Source: Palsa-504 sp050011155 (lineage in GTDB: Bacteria > Actinomycetota > Actinomycetes > Streptosporangiales > Streptosporangiaceae). Taken from it: a stretch of DNA of 64,000 nucleotides. Location of the stretch: NCBI GenBank assembly GCA_050011155.1, contig JBEKJP010000011.1:18529-82528 (forward strand), written 5' to 3'. Every line of letters begins with the position of its first letter. Within the stretch, counting starts at the first letter, position 1. The position numbers were made by a program, and so were the translations under genes. Shown one piece after another: positions 8,103 through 16,350 of the stretch. The notes under the pieces were generated by a model. That model saw nothing but the letters and a program-made list of their open reading frames with translations. It did not search any database and had not been told where the DNA came from.

Positions 8103-9527
8103 ATGAGCAGAGCCCAGTACCGCATCCTCACCCACGGGCAGCTGAGGGAGGACGGCGAGGCTGAGGTCGAGGTTCGTGACGGGATGCTGGTGCTCGCGCC
8201 GGATAGCGGGAGCGTGCTGCCCATCCCGTTCGGTCACATTGGGGCGGTGAGTGAGCCCGAGCCTTTCACGGTCCGGCTGGCCCTGGCCGGCGGGGACGTT
8301 ATCGAGCTTGGCCGGCTCGGGGTGATGCGGACGCAGCTGCTCGCCGAGCTCAGGGACGGGCGGGGCGACGCCGCGGCGGCGGCCGCGGCCGCGGTGGGCG
8401 AGGCCGAAGTCTTCCCGGTGTCCATTTCCTGTGGGCCGGGCGAGGTGCGGGTCTACGAGGACGCGCTGCTGGTCATCGGGGCCGGCGGCAGCGAGCGGGT
8501 CAGCTTCTCCTTCGCCGCGGCGGTACGGGTGCAGGACTACGCGGTCACGGTCGAGGTGGCGGGCCGGGCGCCGGTGGTGCTGACCCGGCTCGGGCGGCGG
8601 ACCAGCGAGCTGGCCGAACTGCTGACCACCCGGATCCGGGCGGCGAGCGTCCGGACGGCCGCCTTCCTCGCGGCGCTGCTGCCCGGGCTCGACCCGATGG
8701 CCGTGCGCGCGGCCGCCGGGCTGCTCCGGGACGGCGTGGCCGTCCCGGTGACCGCTCTGGACGGTATCCACCCCGGGCTGGCCGGGACCTTGATCGGCGT
8801 GGCTACGCTGCCGGATCGCCGCGACGCGGTGGCCGAGCTCGGCCGCCGGGCCGGCCTGGCCATCGGCTTCCGGCAGCTGACCTCGGTGCGCAGGCCCGCG
8901 GCCGGCGTCGAGCCCTGGCACGACCACGCCGCCACACCGCACATCGGCCAGCACGAGACCACCGGCGGCGCCCTGTTGGCCGGGTGGCCTGCGGCCACGG
9001 GGTTGGCCGGGTGGCCTGCGGCCACGGGGTTGGCCGGGTGGCCTGCGGCCACGGGGCTGGCCGGGTGGCCTGCGGCCACGGGGCCGGGGGCCTTCGGGTT
9101 CGGGGAGGGCTTCGGCGCGTTCGGCGGGTACTGGGCGTTTCGCGCGCTCGGGGCCGGGATGGCTCGTCGCCCGTGGCCGCAGGCCACCCAGCCAGCAGGC
9201 CGGCCGATGGCGACCCGGCCCGACGTTAGCCGGGGCCTGCTGACGCCCGCCACCGAGGACCTGTCCGCGCTGACGGTGACCGGCGAGAGCCCCACCGTGC
9301 TGGCGTTCGCGCTGGCCCCGGGCCCCGGTGGGGTGGCCTACGAGGTGCTCAACCGGCCCGAGCCTGTGACCTGCGTGTTCCGGGGCGAGCTGGGCGCGGT
9401 CAACCAGGCGCTGGACGGGGCGGGGTTCGACCCGGCCGCGCTGCCTCCGGAACTGGCGCCGGCCGGCCGCGTCCCGCACGACCCGGGCTGGGCCGGCCAG
9501 GTCGCCGGGTGGCTCACCTCCGGATAA
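8103..9527 (+). CDS. Unknown protein with (LAGWPAATG)4 internal repeat (474 aa)
   Basis: The start ATG at 8103 lies 5 bp after the zinc-ribbon gene. The N-terminal about 190 residues are beta-rich (ILTHGQLREDGEAEVEVRDG, VFPVSISCGPGEVRVYEDAL, VSFSFAAAVRVQDYAVTVEV) and look like two PH-type barrels. A helical middle follows, then the nine-residue repeat LAGWPAATG four times, then a Gly/Phe-rich low-complexity linker. The C-terminal about 100 residues (TVLAFALAPGPGGVAYEVL) look folded again. I do not recognise a named family. Pairing with the zinc-ribbon protein suggests a joint function. Confidence 0.65.
   Translation: MSRAQYRILTHGQLREDGEAEVEVRDGMLVLAPDSGSVLPIPFGHIGAVSEPEPFTVRLALAGGDVIELGRLGVMRTQLLAELRDGRGDAAAAAAAAVGEAEVFPVSISCGPGEVRVYEDALLVIGAGGSERVSFSFAAAVRVQDYAVTVEVAGRAPVVLTRLGRRTSELAELLTTRIRAASVRTAAFLAALLPGLDPMAVRAAAGLLRDGVAVPVTALDGIHPGLAGTLIGVATLPDRRDAVAELGRRAGLAIGFRQLTSVRRPAAGVEPWHDHAATPHIGQHETTGGALLAGWPAATGLAGWPAATGLAGWPAATGLAGWPAATGPGAFGFGEGFGAFGGYWAFRALGAGMARRPWPQATQPAGRPMATRPDVSRGLLTPATEDLSALTVTGESPTVLAFALAPGPGGVAYEVLNRPEPVTCVFRGELGAVNQALDGAGFDPAALPPELAPAGRVPHDPGWAGQVAGWLTSG
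8976..9083 (+). repeat. In-frame minisatellite, 4 x 27 bp
   Basis: Units start at 8976, 9003, 9030 and 9057. Each is TTGGCCGGGTGGCCTGCGG plus CCACGGGG, with one base changed at the start of the last unit. The period is a multiple of three and encodes LAGWPAATG four times. Near identity suggests recent expansion and possible copy-number variation. Confidence 0.95.
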
Positions 9528-9544
9528 CTCGGCCGGAACCTGCG

Positions 9545-9592
9545 CTTTGCCGGCAGTTTCGGGTGCTCTGACGCCCGAAACTGCCGGCAAAG
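9545..9592. terminator. Bidirectional hairpin terminator between convergent genes
   Basis: A perfect 19-bp stem (left arm CTTTGCCGGCAGTTTCGGG at 9545-9563, right arm 9574-9592) encloses a 10-nt loop. It lies between the ends of the rightward gene (9527) and the leftward SagB-like gene (9605) and can serve both transcripts. Confidence 0.9.
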
Positions 9593-9604
9593 TCGGTATG
9601 AGCC

Positions 9605-11191
9605 TCACTGCGGGTAGGCGCGGGCCCGGTCGGCCCAGTCGGCGTCGTTGACGTTCCGCCACTGGCTACTGTCCCGGTCCTCGCCGACTGGCTCGCCGCC
9701 CACGATGAACTGCCCCACGCACGGCTCGACCCGCCAGTCCGTGCCGAACGCGCGAGCCGCCGACTCGATGCTGACCGAGCCGAGGGCGCACGGCGCCAGC
9801 CGCATGGCCGTGCAGACCAGGTACAGGCTCTGGATCAGCACGCCGACGTGCATCAGCACCATGCGGTAGGCCAGGCCCTCGTACTTCCAGGACAGGCGGC
9901 GGAAGCGCACGGTCATCGTGATGAGCACCGGCGGCGGTTCGGCCATGGCGGCCGCGACCCGGGCGCAGCCGAGGAGTTCGTCGACGGCGGGGGCTTCGGC
10001 GCCGACCGGCTCGAGCCGGTGCCCGAGCGGGTCGTAGTGGTAGGCGCCGCGGGCCAGGCCCTCGCACGCGCCCACCGTGACGTAGAACTCCAGCTCGTAG
10101 CAGGCGCCGCCGCTCGGGTAGGGGCGGTCGCTGAGCTCGTGCCCGGTGCCGGGCTGGCCGTCCTGGCCGGGCTGGGCACCGGGCTGGGCTGGCGGGTCGA
10201 TGCCGATCAGCGACCGGACCCGGGCCGTCCGGTACAGCAGGTCGCCCAGGTCGGTGACGGTGAGCGGCCGGGGGCCGTGACGGCGCATGGAGCGGCGGCC
10301 CTCGATCGCCGCGGTCAGCGGGGGGTCGGCCGCGCACAGGTCCTCCCAGCGCGGCCGGTGCAGCTGGATGTAGTGGGTGGCCTGGGGCTTGACCACCGGT
10401 TCGGCGGACACGGTCTCCCCGGTGGGGTAGGTGATCCCGAAGTTGCGGTCGTGCCGGCCGAGGGTGCTCCTGGTGTGGAACATCATGTCGACCGGGGACC
10501 AGCCGATCAGGGCGGGATCGGTGTCCTCGGCGAAGACCGGCAGCGTATCCTCGGCCGACCGGGCCCGGAGAGCCTGGACCACCATGCCCGCGGCGGCGAG
10601 GTACTCAAGCGCGTCCCCGGTCACCGCGCCCAGGGGCCGCCTGCCCCGGGCCAGGGCGGCCGGGGTGACCGGGCTGGCCAGCGCCCCGATCAGCAGCATC
10701 GCCTCGGCCTGGTGCAGCAGCACCCGGTGCAGCGCCAGCGGCGACTCGATGCAGTACGCGTTCCCGTCGGTGCGCACCTCGGCGAAGGTCGACAGCCGGA
10801 CCGGGATGTCCGGCGCCAGCGGCACCGGGACGAACCGGGAGTGGACGGTGAGCGGCACCACGGACAGCAGCGGCTGCCCGGAAGGCGCGCCGAGCGACCG
10901 GATGATCAGCGGCTGCAGCCGGCCGAACAGCAGCTGCAGCTCGCTCCGCTGCACGTCCGCCGTGTCATCGTCGCGGCTGATGGCGTTCTCCAGCGAGACC
11001 GGCCCCAGCCGCATCCGCCCGAGCGCCTCGCGGACCAGGCGCGAGGGCTGCTGGACGACGATGTCACCCCACCGCCCGCGCAGCCGGACCGGGCCTTCGT
11101 CCGGCTCCATCTCGACGCTCACGTCCTCGCGCAGGGACCACAGCTCGGACCGCCGGCGCACGGGCACGGCACGGGATTGACCGGTTCTCAT
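9605..11191 (-). CDS. SagB/ThcOx-type FMN dehydrogenase (azoline oxidase) of a RiPP cluster
   Basis: This 528-residue protein carries a C-terminal nitroreductase fold of the SagB/ThcOx family. AIEGRRSMRRHGPRPLT has the family's RRS/R start, and YPSGGACYELEFYV, ARGAYHYDPLGHRLEPV and LAPCALGSVSI are typical FMN-site segments. In TOMM pathways this enzyme oxidises azolines to azoles. The N-terminal about 250 residues are a family-specific extension. The ATG at 11191 (MRTGQSRAVPVRRR) is chosen because the frame upstream runs through the neighbouring gene. It follows the cyclodehydratase by 20 bp, so both probably share a transcript with the precursor gene. Confidence 0.85.
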   Translation of the reverse strand: MRTGQSRAVPVRRRSELWSLREDVSVEMEPDEGPVRLRGRWGDIVVQQPSRLVREALGRMRLGPVSLENAISRDDDTADVQRSELQLLFGRLQPLIIRSLGAPSGQPLLSVVPLTVHSRFVPVPLAPDIPVRLSTFAEVRTDGNAYCIESPLALHRVLLHQAEAMLLIGALASPVTPAALARGRRPLGAVTGDALEYLAAAGMVVQALRARSAEDTLPVFAEDTDPALIGWSPVDMMFHTRSTLGRHDRNFGITYPTGETVSAEPVVKPQATHYIQLHRPRWEDLCAADPPLTAAIEGRRSMRRHGPRPLTVTDLGDLLYRTARVRSLIGIDPPAQPGAQPGQDGQPGTGHELSDRPYPSGGACYELEFYVTVGACEGLARGAYHYDPLGHRLEPVGAEAPAVDELLGCARVAAAMAEPPPVLITMTVRFRRLSWKYEGLAYRMVLMHVGVLIQSLYLVCTAMRLAPCALGSVSIESAARAFGTDWRVEPCVGQFIVGGEPVGEDRDSSQWRNVNDADWADRARAYPQ

Positions 11192-11211
11192 CGGGAAGCC
11201 TCGCTGGCTGG

Positions 11212-13566
11212 CTAGACGTACAGGGGGATCGGGTTCAGGTCGGCGTATGCGGTCGGCCGGGGCAGCCGGCCGAGCCGGACGGGGACGTCGAACAGGCGGC
11301 CGGGCGCGAACCGGGGCCAGAAATGACGGAGCCCCGGCACCACCACCTTGACCACCGGCATCCCGATGTCGGGCCGGGTCTGGTCCAGGACCAGGATGTC
11401 CAGGCCGGCCCGGCGAGCGGCCGCCCGAATGCCGTCCAGGCCGTCCAGGCCGGCCGGGACGCCGGGGTAATCCACGCTGGCGCGGGCTGCCTGGCCGGAC
11501 GCCGGCGCCAGGTAGGGCTGGCTGGCCAGGGTGGCCGAGGCCCACCAGGAGGCCAGGAAAGGGTCGGCACTCCGGTAGCTGTCACCGTCGGTAGCGGGCG
11601 GCAGCAGCTGGCCGAGTTCGGTCAGGGCCCGGCGCAGGGCCCGGGCCGGGTAGAAAGACGCCCCGAAGCCGAACGTGATGTCCTCCGCGGGGCCGTCAGG
11701 CCGTCTCGATATCGCGGCCATAACCGGGATACCCAGGTCCGTGGTCAGGTCCAGGGCCCACAGCTCGCGGCCGAGCCGCCGGTACTGCTCCGTCAGCCCG
11801 GTGATCCACGAGTCCTCGAACGAGGCCAGGTCGACCTCGGGCTGGCGGGTGCGGTTGTACCACCACAACGCGACCGCGTCGCGCTCGGTCAGCTCGAGGA
11901 AGCCGCGGACCACGGCGTCGCCGAGGCTGGCGCCGGCCGCGTTGCCGTTCGAGTCGGCCAGCACGGAGGCGGCCGCGGATCCGCGCCCGGCACCCGCGCC
12001 CGGGTTGTAGTAGAGCATCGCGGTGGGCAGCAGCTTCCGCTCGCCGCTGAGCAGCGACCACAACGGCGTCCAGTCGGCCTCCGCGGTCTCGTCGAACGGC
12101 TCGGGGACCCAGTGGAACGGCGCGCAGACTTCGTTCCAGCGGGCTCGGTCCCGGTACTGCCTGGAGTCGAAGAGCATGGAGGCGGCGGGGTGCACGGCCT
12201 GGCGGCCCAGGCTGCGGTAGCTAGCGCGGACCGTCGCCTCGTCGCCCTGGCGGGTGCCGCAGTACCGCTCGATCGCCTCGCACAGCGCGCCCGTCTTCGC
12301 CTCGGCCTCGGTGACACCCCGGCCGCCGCTGGCATGCTGGGCACCGGCCCGGATCCCGGCCACGGTGCTCGCGGACATGGCCCGGTTGCGGCCGGACACG
12401 AACGCGTGCTGGAACGACGGGCACCGCCCGTCGCGGCGCAGTTCGGCCACGATGCCGGTGACCGGGTCGACCAGGTGGCCGTACCTGCCCAGCGGGTCAT
12501 GGCTGTGCGGCGAGCCGGATGCCACGGCGGGCGGGCGGGCCGCCTGGGCCGCGACCAGGCCCGGATCGCCGCAGTGGGGGCACTGCGGGCGCCGCTGCAC
12601 CCGGTGGTGCCGGCCCTGCAGCCGCACCGTGTCCAGGATGTAGACGGCCTGCTGGCCCTCGTCGCGCAGGCCGGCCAGCCACTTGACCACCTCGCCCACG
12701 GCCAGGTGCAGCGCGGCCGCGCGGCTAGGGGTCAGCGAGGTCTGCGGCGCGGCCGGGAAGGCCCGGCCCCGGGCGCCGAGCACGCGGCGCATCAGGTGCG
12801 TTTCCTCCCGGTTCCCCTCCAGCCTGGTGGCCAGGCAAGACCAGCAGGGACCGGCGCCCGGCCGGAACAGCGGGCCGATCCAGGCCTGCGTGCCGGACGG
12901 CTTGGCCAGCAGCCACGGCCGGCCGTGGGCCAGCTGCCTGCGGTTGATCGCGTCCAGCCGGGGATCTAGGTAGTCCTCGCACAGGACCAGGCTGACGGCG
13001 GGCCCGGCCGCGCCGGGTGCGGCACCGGCGCCGACCAGGGCCGCCGTCGCGGCCGTGCAGGGGGTGAGGCCGGACGCGGCGCACACGGCGGCGGCCGCGT
13101 GCACGGCCCCGTCCAGGGCGAGGATCTCGACCGTGGCGGCGCTGATCGCGCCGGCCGCCTCGTCCGCGTCGAGCCCGGCCAGCGACCAGAAGGCCGCCGC
13201 GCCGTGGTCGCGGGCGGCGATGTCCTGGACGGCCAGGTCGTGCAGGACCGCGGCCGGTACGGCCGTGTCCTTGATGGCCGAGACGGCTTCGGCGGCACCT
13301 GACGGCTGGCGCAGGTCGAGCAGGCCCGCCTCGGCCAGCCGCTGCAGCAGCCCGACGATCTCAGTCGTCGCTAGCTCAGCCGATAGGTCCCGGGCCAGCT
13401 GGGCGAAGCTGCGGGTGCCGTCGAGCAGCGGAGCCAGCCGTTCGATGCACGAGCCCGACAAGGCGGTCACCCCGCGTTCCGAGATGAGGTAGACCGCCTC
13501 TGCCGGGACCGTCTCGGCCCGCAGGTGACGCTTGAAGCCGACTAGCCGGCTGTCTGCGGGATTCAT
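11212..13566 (-). CDS. Fused TOMM cyclodehydratase: E1-like leader-binding domain + YcaO
   Basis: The protein has 784 residues. Residues 1-90 form a winged-helix leader-binding (RRE-like) region. The Ocin-ThiF/E1-like part runs to about residue 340 and carries two zinc pairs, CWSC at 241-244 and CPHC at 329-332. The YcaO domain fills the rest. Its ATP-site signatures are AKTGALCEAIERYCG (about 423-437) and DSNGNAAGASLGDA followed by GFLELTERDA. The protein ends PIPLYV, a short proline-rich C-terminus as in azoline-forming YcaOs. It is predicted to cyclodehydrate Cys, Ser or Thr of the adjacent precursor, whose start lies just upstream on the same strand. Fusion of both partners in one chain is common in actinomycete TOMMs. 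Confidence 0.92.
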   Translation of the reverse strand: MNPADSRLVGFKRHLRAETVPAEAVYLISERGVTALSGSCIERLAPLLDGTRSFAQLARDLSAELATTEIVGLLQRLAEAGLLDLRQPSGAAEAVSAIKDTAVPAAVLHDLAVQDIAARDHGAAAFWSLAGLDADEAAGAISAATVEILALDGAVHAAAAVCAASGLTPCTAATAALVGAGAAPGAAGPAVSLVLCEDYLDPRLDAINRRQLAHGRPWLLAKPSGTQAWIGPLFRPGAGPCWSCLATRLEGNREETHLMRRVLGARGRAFPAAPQTSLTPSRAAALHLAVGEVVKWLAGLRDEGQQAVYILDTVRLQGRHHRVQRRPQCPHCGDPGLVAAQAARPPAVASGSPHSHDPLGRYGHLVDPVTGIVAELRRDGRCPSFQHAFVSGRNRAMSASTVAGIRAGAQHASGGRGVTEAEAKTGALCEAIERYCGTRQGDEATVRASYRSLGRQAVHPAASMLFDSRQYRDRARWNEVCAPFHWVPEPFDETAEADWTPLWSLLSGERKLLPTAMLYYNPGAGAGRGSAAASVLADSNGNAAGASLGDAVVRGFLELTERDAVALWWYNRTRQPEVDLASFEDSWITGLTEQYRRLGRELWALDLTTDLGIPVMAAISRRPDGPAEDITFGFGASFYPARALRRALTELGQLLPPATDGDSYRSADPFLASWWASATLASQPYLAPASGQAARASVDYPGVPAGLDGLDGIRAAARRAGLDILVLDQTRPDIGMPVVKVVVPGLRHFWPRFAPGRLFDVPVRLGRLPRPTAYADLNPIPLYV

Positions 13567-13573
13567 GGCCGGC

Positions 13574-13771
13574 TCAGGCCGCAGCCGGCTGGGGCTCGCG
13601 GATGATGAAGTCGGCGATGCAGGTCCAGCAGGCGCCGGCTACGCCCGCGGCGGCGAACTCGTTGAGGTTCTCGATAACCAGGCCGCCGTCCGCCGGTACC
13701 TGAGTGGAGGGCCGCCCGCTGAGGCGGCCGGACTCGGCGAGGGGCTGCGAGTTTTCCTGGATGACGTTCAT
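13574..13771 (-). CDS. Putative TOMM precursor peptide (65 aa, CWTC core)
   Basis: The ATG at 13771 has a strong GGAAGGA ribosome site. The peptide has an N-terminal leader (MNVIQENSQPLAESGRL...), an acidic/hydrophobic stretch GGLVIENLNEFAAAGVAG, and then the core-like ACWTCIADFII followed by REPQPAAA. Its stop is 8 bp from the cyclodehydratase start, which makes it the obvious substrate. The two cysteines in a CxxC spacing are the likeliest azoline sites, with Thr a possible third. The core does not resemble microcin B17, plantazolicin, goadsporin or thiopeptide cores that I know. The leader cleavage site is not evident, and no dedicated protease or exporter adjoins it. Confidence 0.85.
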   Translation of the reverse strand: MNVIQENSQPLAESGRLSGRPSTQVPADGGLVIENLNEFAAAGVAGACWTCIADFIIREPQPAAA

Positions 13772-13855
13772 GGCGTTCCTTCCAGAGCGGTGTGACCTGA
13801 AAGGAGCTTGCGGGAGGCGAGAACGCCTGCACAGTGAGCGGATCACGGAACCCGC

Positions 13856-13930
13856 GTGAATTATTCACGCCGTCGGCATGACCTTGCCGGGGGCCGCGGT
13901 TCCTCACGGCCGGACCATGAATTGTTCATG
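13856..13930. promoter_or_regulatory. Two matching palindromic operator candidates in the precursor/SARP divergent region
   Basis: GTGAATTATTCAC (13856-13868) and CATGAATTGTTCATG (13916-13930) are both perfect inverted repeats and share TGAATTRTTCA. Their centres are 61 bp apart. They lie between the leftward precursor gene and the rightward SARP gene, so one regulator could control both promoters. The neighbouring SARP is the natural candidate, although SARPs usually bind direct heptamers. Confidence 0.65.
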
Positions 13931-14033
13931 ACCCGAGTCGTGACGCCATCACTGGCTCTTCGGGTCCGGCTCGACGCATCCTCAAGTACCACTAGCACCC
14001 ATCACCAGCCCGGCTCGAGCAGGGGAACGCGAC

Positions 14034-14858
14034 ATGCAGACCGACCCCGGACGGATGAACGTCCAGCTACTAGGCCCGTTCGCGGCCTGGATGGATCAGC
14101 GCGGCGTTACCCCGAGCGCCGCCAAGCAGCGCCAGATCCTGGCCCTGCTCGCGCTTAACGCGGGGCGCGTCGTCACCGTGGCGACGCTGCTCGAGGAGCT
14201 CTGGGGGGATAACCCGCCGCGCAGTTCCGCCACCACGCTGCAGACCTACGTGCTGCACCTGCGGAACCGGCTGGCCACGGCCGGCCCCGGCGGCACCCGC
14301 GAGTACCTCGGCACCAGGCACTCGGGCTACCTGCTCGACGCGGGCTGCTGTCAGACGGACGTCGAGGAGTTCGGCCGCCTGGCCCGCTTCGGCCGGCAGG
14401 CGGCCGAAGCGGGAGATCAGCGGGCCGCCTCCGACCTGCTCGGACGGGCCCTGGCCCTGTGGCGCGGGCCGGTCCTGGTGGACGTGCCGCTCGGCCGGGT
14501 ACTCGAGCTCGAGGCGAACTCGCTGGAGGCGACCAGGCTGGGCGTCCTCGAACGCCGGATCGAGGCCGACCTCGCGCTGCGCCGCCACGCCGACCTGGTG
14601 GGCGAGCTGACGCTGCTGGTGGCCAGGAACCCGATGAACGAGAACTTCTGCGCCCTGCTGATGACGGCCCTCTACCGGTCCGGGCACGCGGGCCGGGCCC
14701 TCGAGTCGTACCGGCGGCTCCGGACCATACTGAAGAACGAATTGGGCCTCGAGCCCTGCCCTCGCCTGCAGCAATTCCAGCAGGCCGTGCTCTCAGGCGA
14801 CCTGGCGCTGGAGGACGCTGCGGCACCGGCTGGGCCGGGTCGCCTGACCCCGCTCTGA
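14034..14858 (+). CDS. SARP-family transcriptional activator (AfsR/DnrI/RedD type, 274 aa)
   Basis: Residues 8-100 form an OmpR-like winged helix (NVQLLGPFAAW, ATLLEELWGDNPPRSSATTL, QTYVLHLRNRLA, YLGTRHSGYLL). The bacterial transcriptional activation domain follows at about 105-255 (ASDLLGRALALWRGPVLVDV, RALESYRRLRTILKNELGLEP). There is no ATPase or TPR extension, so this is a small SARP. Divergent placement next to the TOMM precursor suggests it activates that cluster. The ATG at 14034 follows AGGGGA. Its stop lies within a CTCTGACC tandem repeat. Confidence 0.92.
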   Translation: MQTDPGRMNVQLLGPFAAWMDQRGVTPSAAKQRQILALLALNAGRVVTVATLLEELWGDNPPRSSATTLQTYVLHLRNRLATAGPGGTREYLGTRHSGYLLDAGCCQTDVEEFGRLARFGRQAAEAGDQRAASDLLGRALALWRGPVLVDVPLGRVLELEANSLEATRLGVLERRIEADLALRRHADLVGELTLLVARNPMNENFCALLMTALYRSGHAGRALESYRRLRTILKNELGLEPCPRLQQFQQAVLSGDLALEDAAAPAGPGRLTPL

Positions 14859-14881
14859 CCCGCCTCTGACCCGCTCTGACC
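14845..14881 (+). repeat. Imperfect 10-11 bp tandem repeat carrying TGA in all three frames
   Basis: CTCTGACC recurs at 14853, 14864 and 14874 after a related CCTGACCC. TGA triplets at 14845, 14856 (the SARP stop), 14867 and 14877 cover all three frames at the 3' end of the SARP gene. Confidence 0.8.
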
Positions 14882-14984
14882 TGCGGCGAAATGGGAGAGG
14901 TGAACCTGTGGCTAGTGGCCCTGATGTACCCGGGCACTCCTGCGACGTGTGCTAAAGCGCGCCATCAGGCAGAGGTCTGAGCCT

Positions 14985-15017
14985 AATCAGTATGATTCTG
15001 GTACCAATCAGTATAAT
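14985..15017 (+). promoter_or_regulatory. Promoter with repeated AATCAGTAT operator ahead of the histidine kinase gene
   Basis: AATCAGTAT occurs at 14985-14993 and 15006-15014, 21 bp apart. The first copy extends to the perfect palindrome AATCA-GTA-TGATT (14985-14997). A consensus -10 TATAAT sits at 15012-15017, overlapping the second copy, and no good -35 precedes it. This arrangement fits a promoter activated or gated by a dimeric regulator, possibly the response regulator encoded downstream. Confidence 0.6.
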
Positions 15018-15096
15018 ATCGCCCTGAATGTGGCCTTCTTTTCCGTCGGCCCGGCATGTCGCACGCCGATGGGCTGAAATAATCCAGGGGAGCGGT

Positions 15097-16323
15097 ATGC
15101 CTGGCCGTAAGGTGCGGGCTGACTGGCTAACGGGGCAGGTGCCGGAGACGGACGGCATCTCGGCACAGCCCGGGGCCGGTGCCTACGAGGTCCACGGGGG
15201 GCAGCGACTGGCCCGCCTGATCGTGCTGACCGTGCTGTGCGCCTTCCTCGCCGTCCAGCTCATCGACATCCTCGATTCGCCGATCCCGGACCGGGGCGTC
15301 AAGCTCGCGGTCGGCATCGCCTCCATCTGCGTGGTCTTCACCCTGGAGCTGTTCATCTCTGCCGCGAGTTCGGTGACGTGGTCCTGGCGGCGGCGGCTGG
15401 GCATGCTGCTGGCGCAAGCTGTCGTCACCTACCTGCCGCTGGTGGCGCTGGGCGCCGAATGGGGCGGCATGGCGGGCTTCCTCGGCGGCTCGATCCTGCT
15501 CCTGGTGCCCGGGCTGGCCGCCTGGGGGCTGTTCGCCGCCGTCGTCCTCAGCATGCTGATCTCGCCCATCCTCCTGGGCCTGGACGCTTACGGTGTGGCC
15601 TACCTGACCGTAGCCACCATGGACCTCGGCCTGGTCGTGTTCGGCCTGTCCCGGCTGAACCTGGTCATCAGGTACCTGCACGCGACACGCGCCGAGCGGG
15701 CCCAGCTCGCCGTGGTCAAGGAGCGCATGCGGTTCGCCCGGGACCTGCATGACCTGCTCGGCTACAGCCTCTCGGCGATCACTCTCAAGGCCGAGCTCAC
15801 CCGGCGGCTGGTCGGCGTCAACCCGGAGCGGGCCCGGGACGAGCTGGCCGACCTGCTCGACATCGCCCGGCAGGCGCTGGCCGACGTGCGCACGGTGGCC
15901 AGCGAGTACCGCAACATGTCGCTGTCCAAGGAGGCGGCTTCGGTCGCCTCGCTGCTCGCCGCGGCGGGCATCGCCGCCCAGGTGGAGGTCAACTGCGGGG
16001 CGCTGGACGAGGACATCGACACCGTGCTGGCGACGGTCCTGCGCGAGGCCGTGACGAACATGCTCAGGCACAGCTCGGCCCAGAAGTGCACCGTGGCGGC
16101 CGACGTCACCGAGGACGCCGCCACGTTGCGGGTGAGCAACGACGGCGTGCCCGCCTCGGCCGCGTCGCGCCGGGACGGCGGCGGCCTGGACAACCTGGCC
16201 CGGCGGCTCGAGGCGGTCGGCGGCAACCTGACCGCGGGGACCGCCGCCGACGGCCGGTTCGAGGTGCTGGCCACGGTGCCCCTGCTCGGCCGGCCGCCTG
16301 ATACCGGGCCAGCCGGGTGCTGA
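15097..16323 (+). CDS. NarL/DesK-type membrane sensor histidine kinase (408 aa)
   Basis: Residues 25-180 hold about five hydrophobic transmembrane segments (RLIVLTVLCAFLAVQLI, GVKLAVGIASICVVFTLELF, GMLLAQAVVTYLPLVAL, GGSILLLVPGLAAWGLF, then a further pair). There is no extracellular sensor domain. The HisKA_3 dimerisation box RFARDLHDLLGYSLS gives phospho-acceptor His218. The HATPase part carries VLREAVTNMLRHS and a G-box GGGLDNLARRL. The ATG at 15097 is chosen for its GGGGAG site. The paired response regulator begins 27 bp downstream. Confidence 0.9.
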   Translation: MPGRKVRADWLTGQVPETDGISAQPGAGAYEVHGGQRLARLIVLTVLCAFLAVQLIDILDSPIPDRGVKLAVGIASICVVFTLELFISAASSVTWSWRRRLGMLLAQAVVTYLPLVALGAEWGGMAGFLGGSILLLVPGLAAWGLFAAVVLSMLISPILLGLDAYGVAYLTVATMDLGLVVFGLSRLNLVIRYLHATRAERAQLAVVKERMRFARDLHDLLGYSLSAITLKAELTRRLVGVNPERARDELADLLDIARQALADVRTVASEYRNMSLSKEAASVASLLAAAGIAAQVEVNCGALDEDIDTVLATVLREAVTNMLRHSSAQKCTVAADVTEDAATLRVSNDGVPASAASRRDGGGLDNLARRLEAVGGNLTAGTAADGRFEVLATVPLLGRPPDTGPAGC

Positions 16324-16350
16324 CGGAGTCGGGATCGTTGGGAGCGGGGC

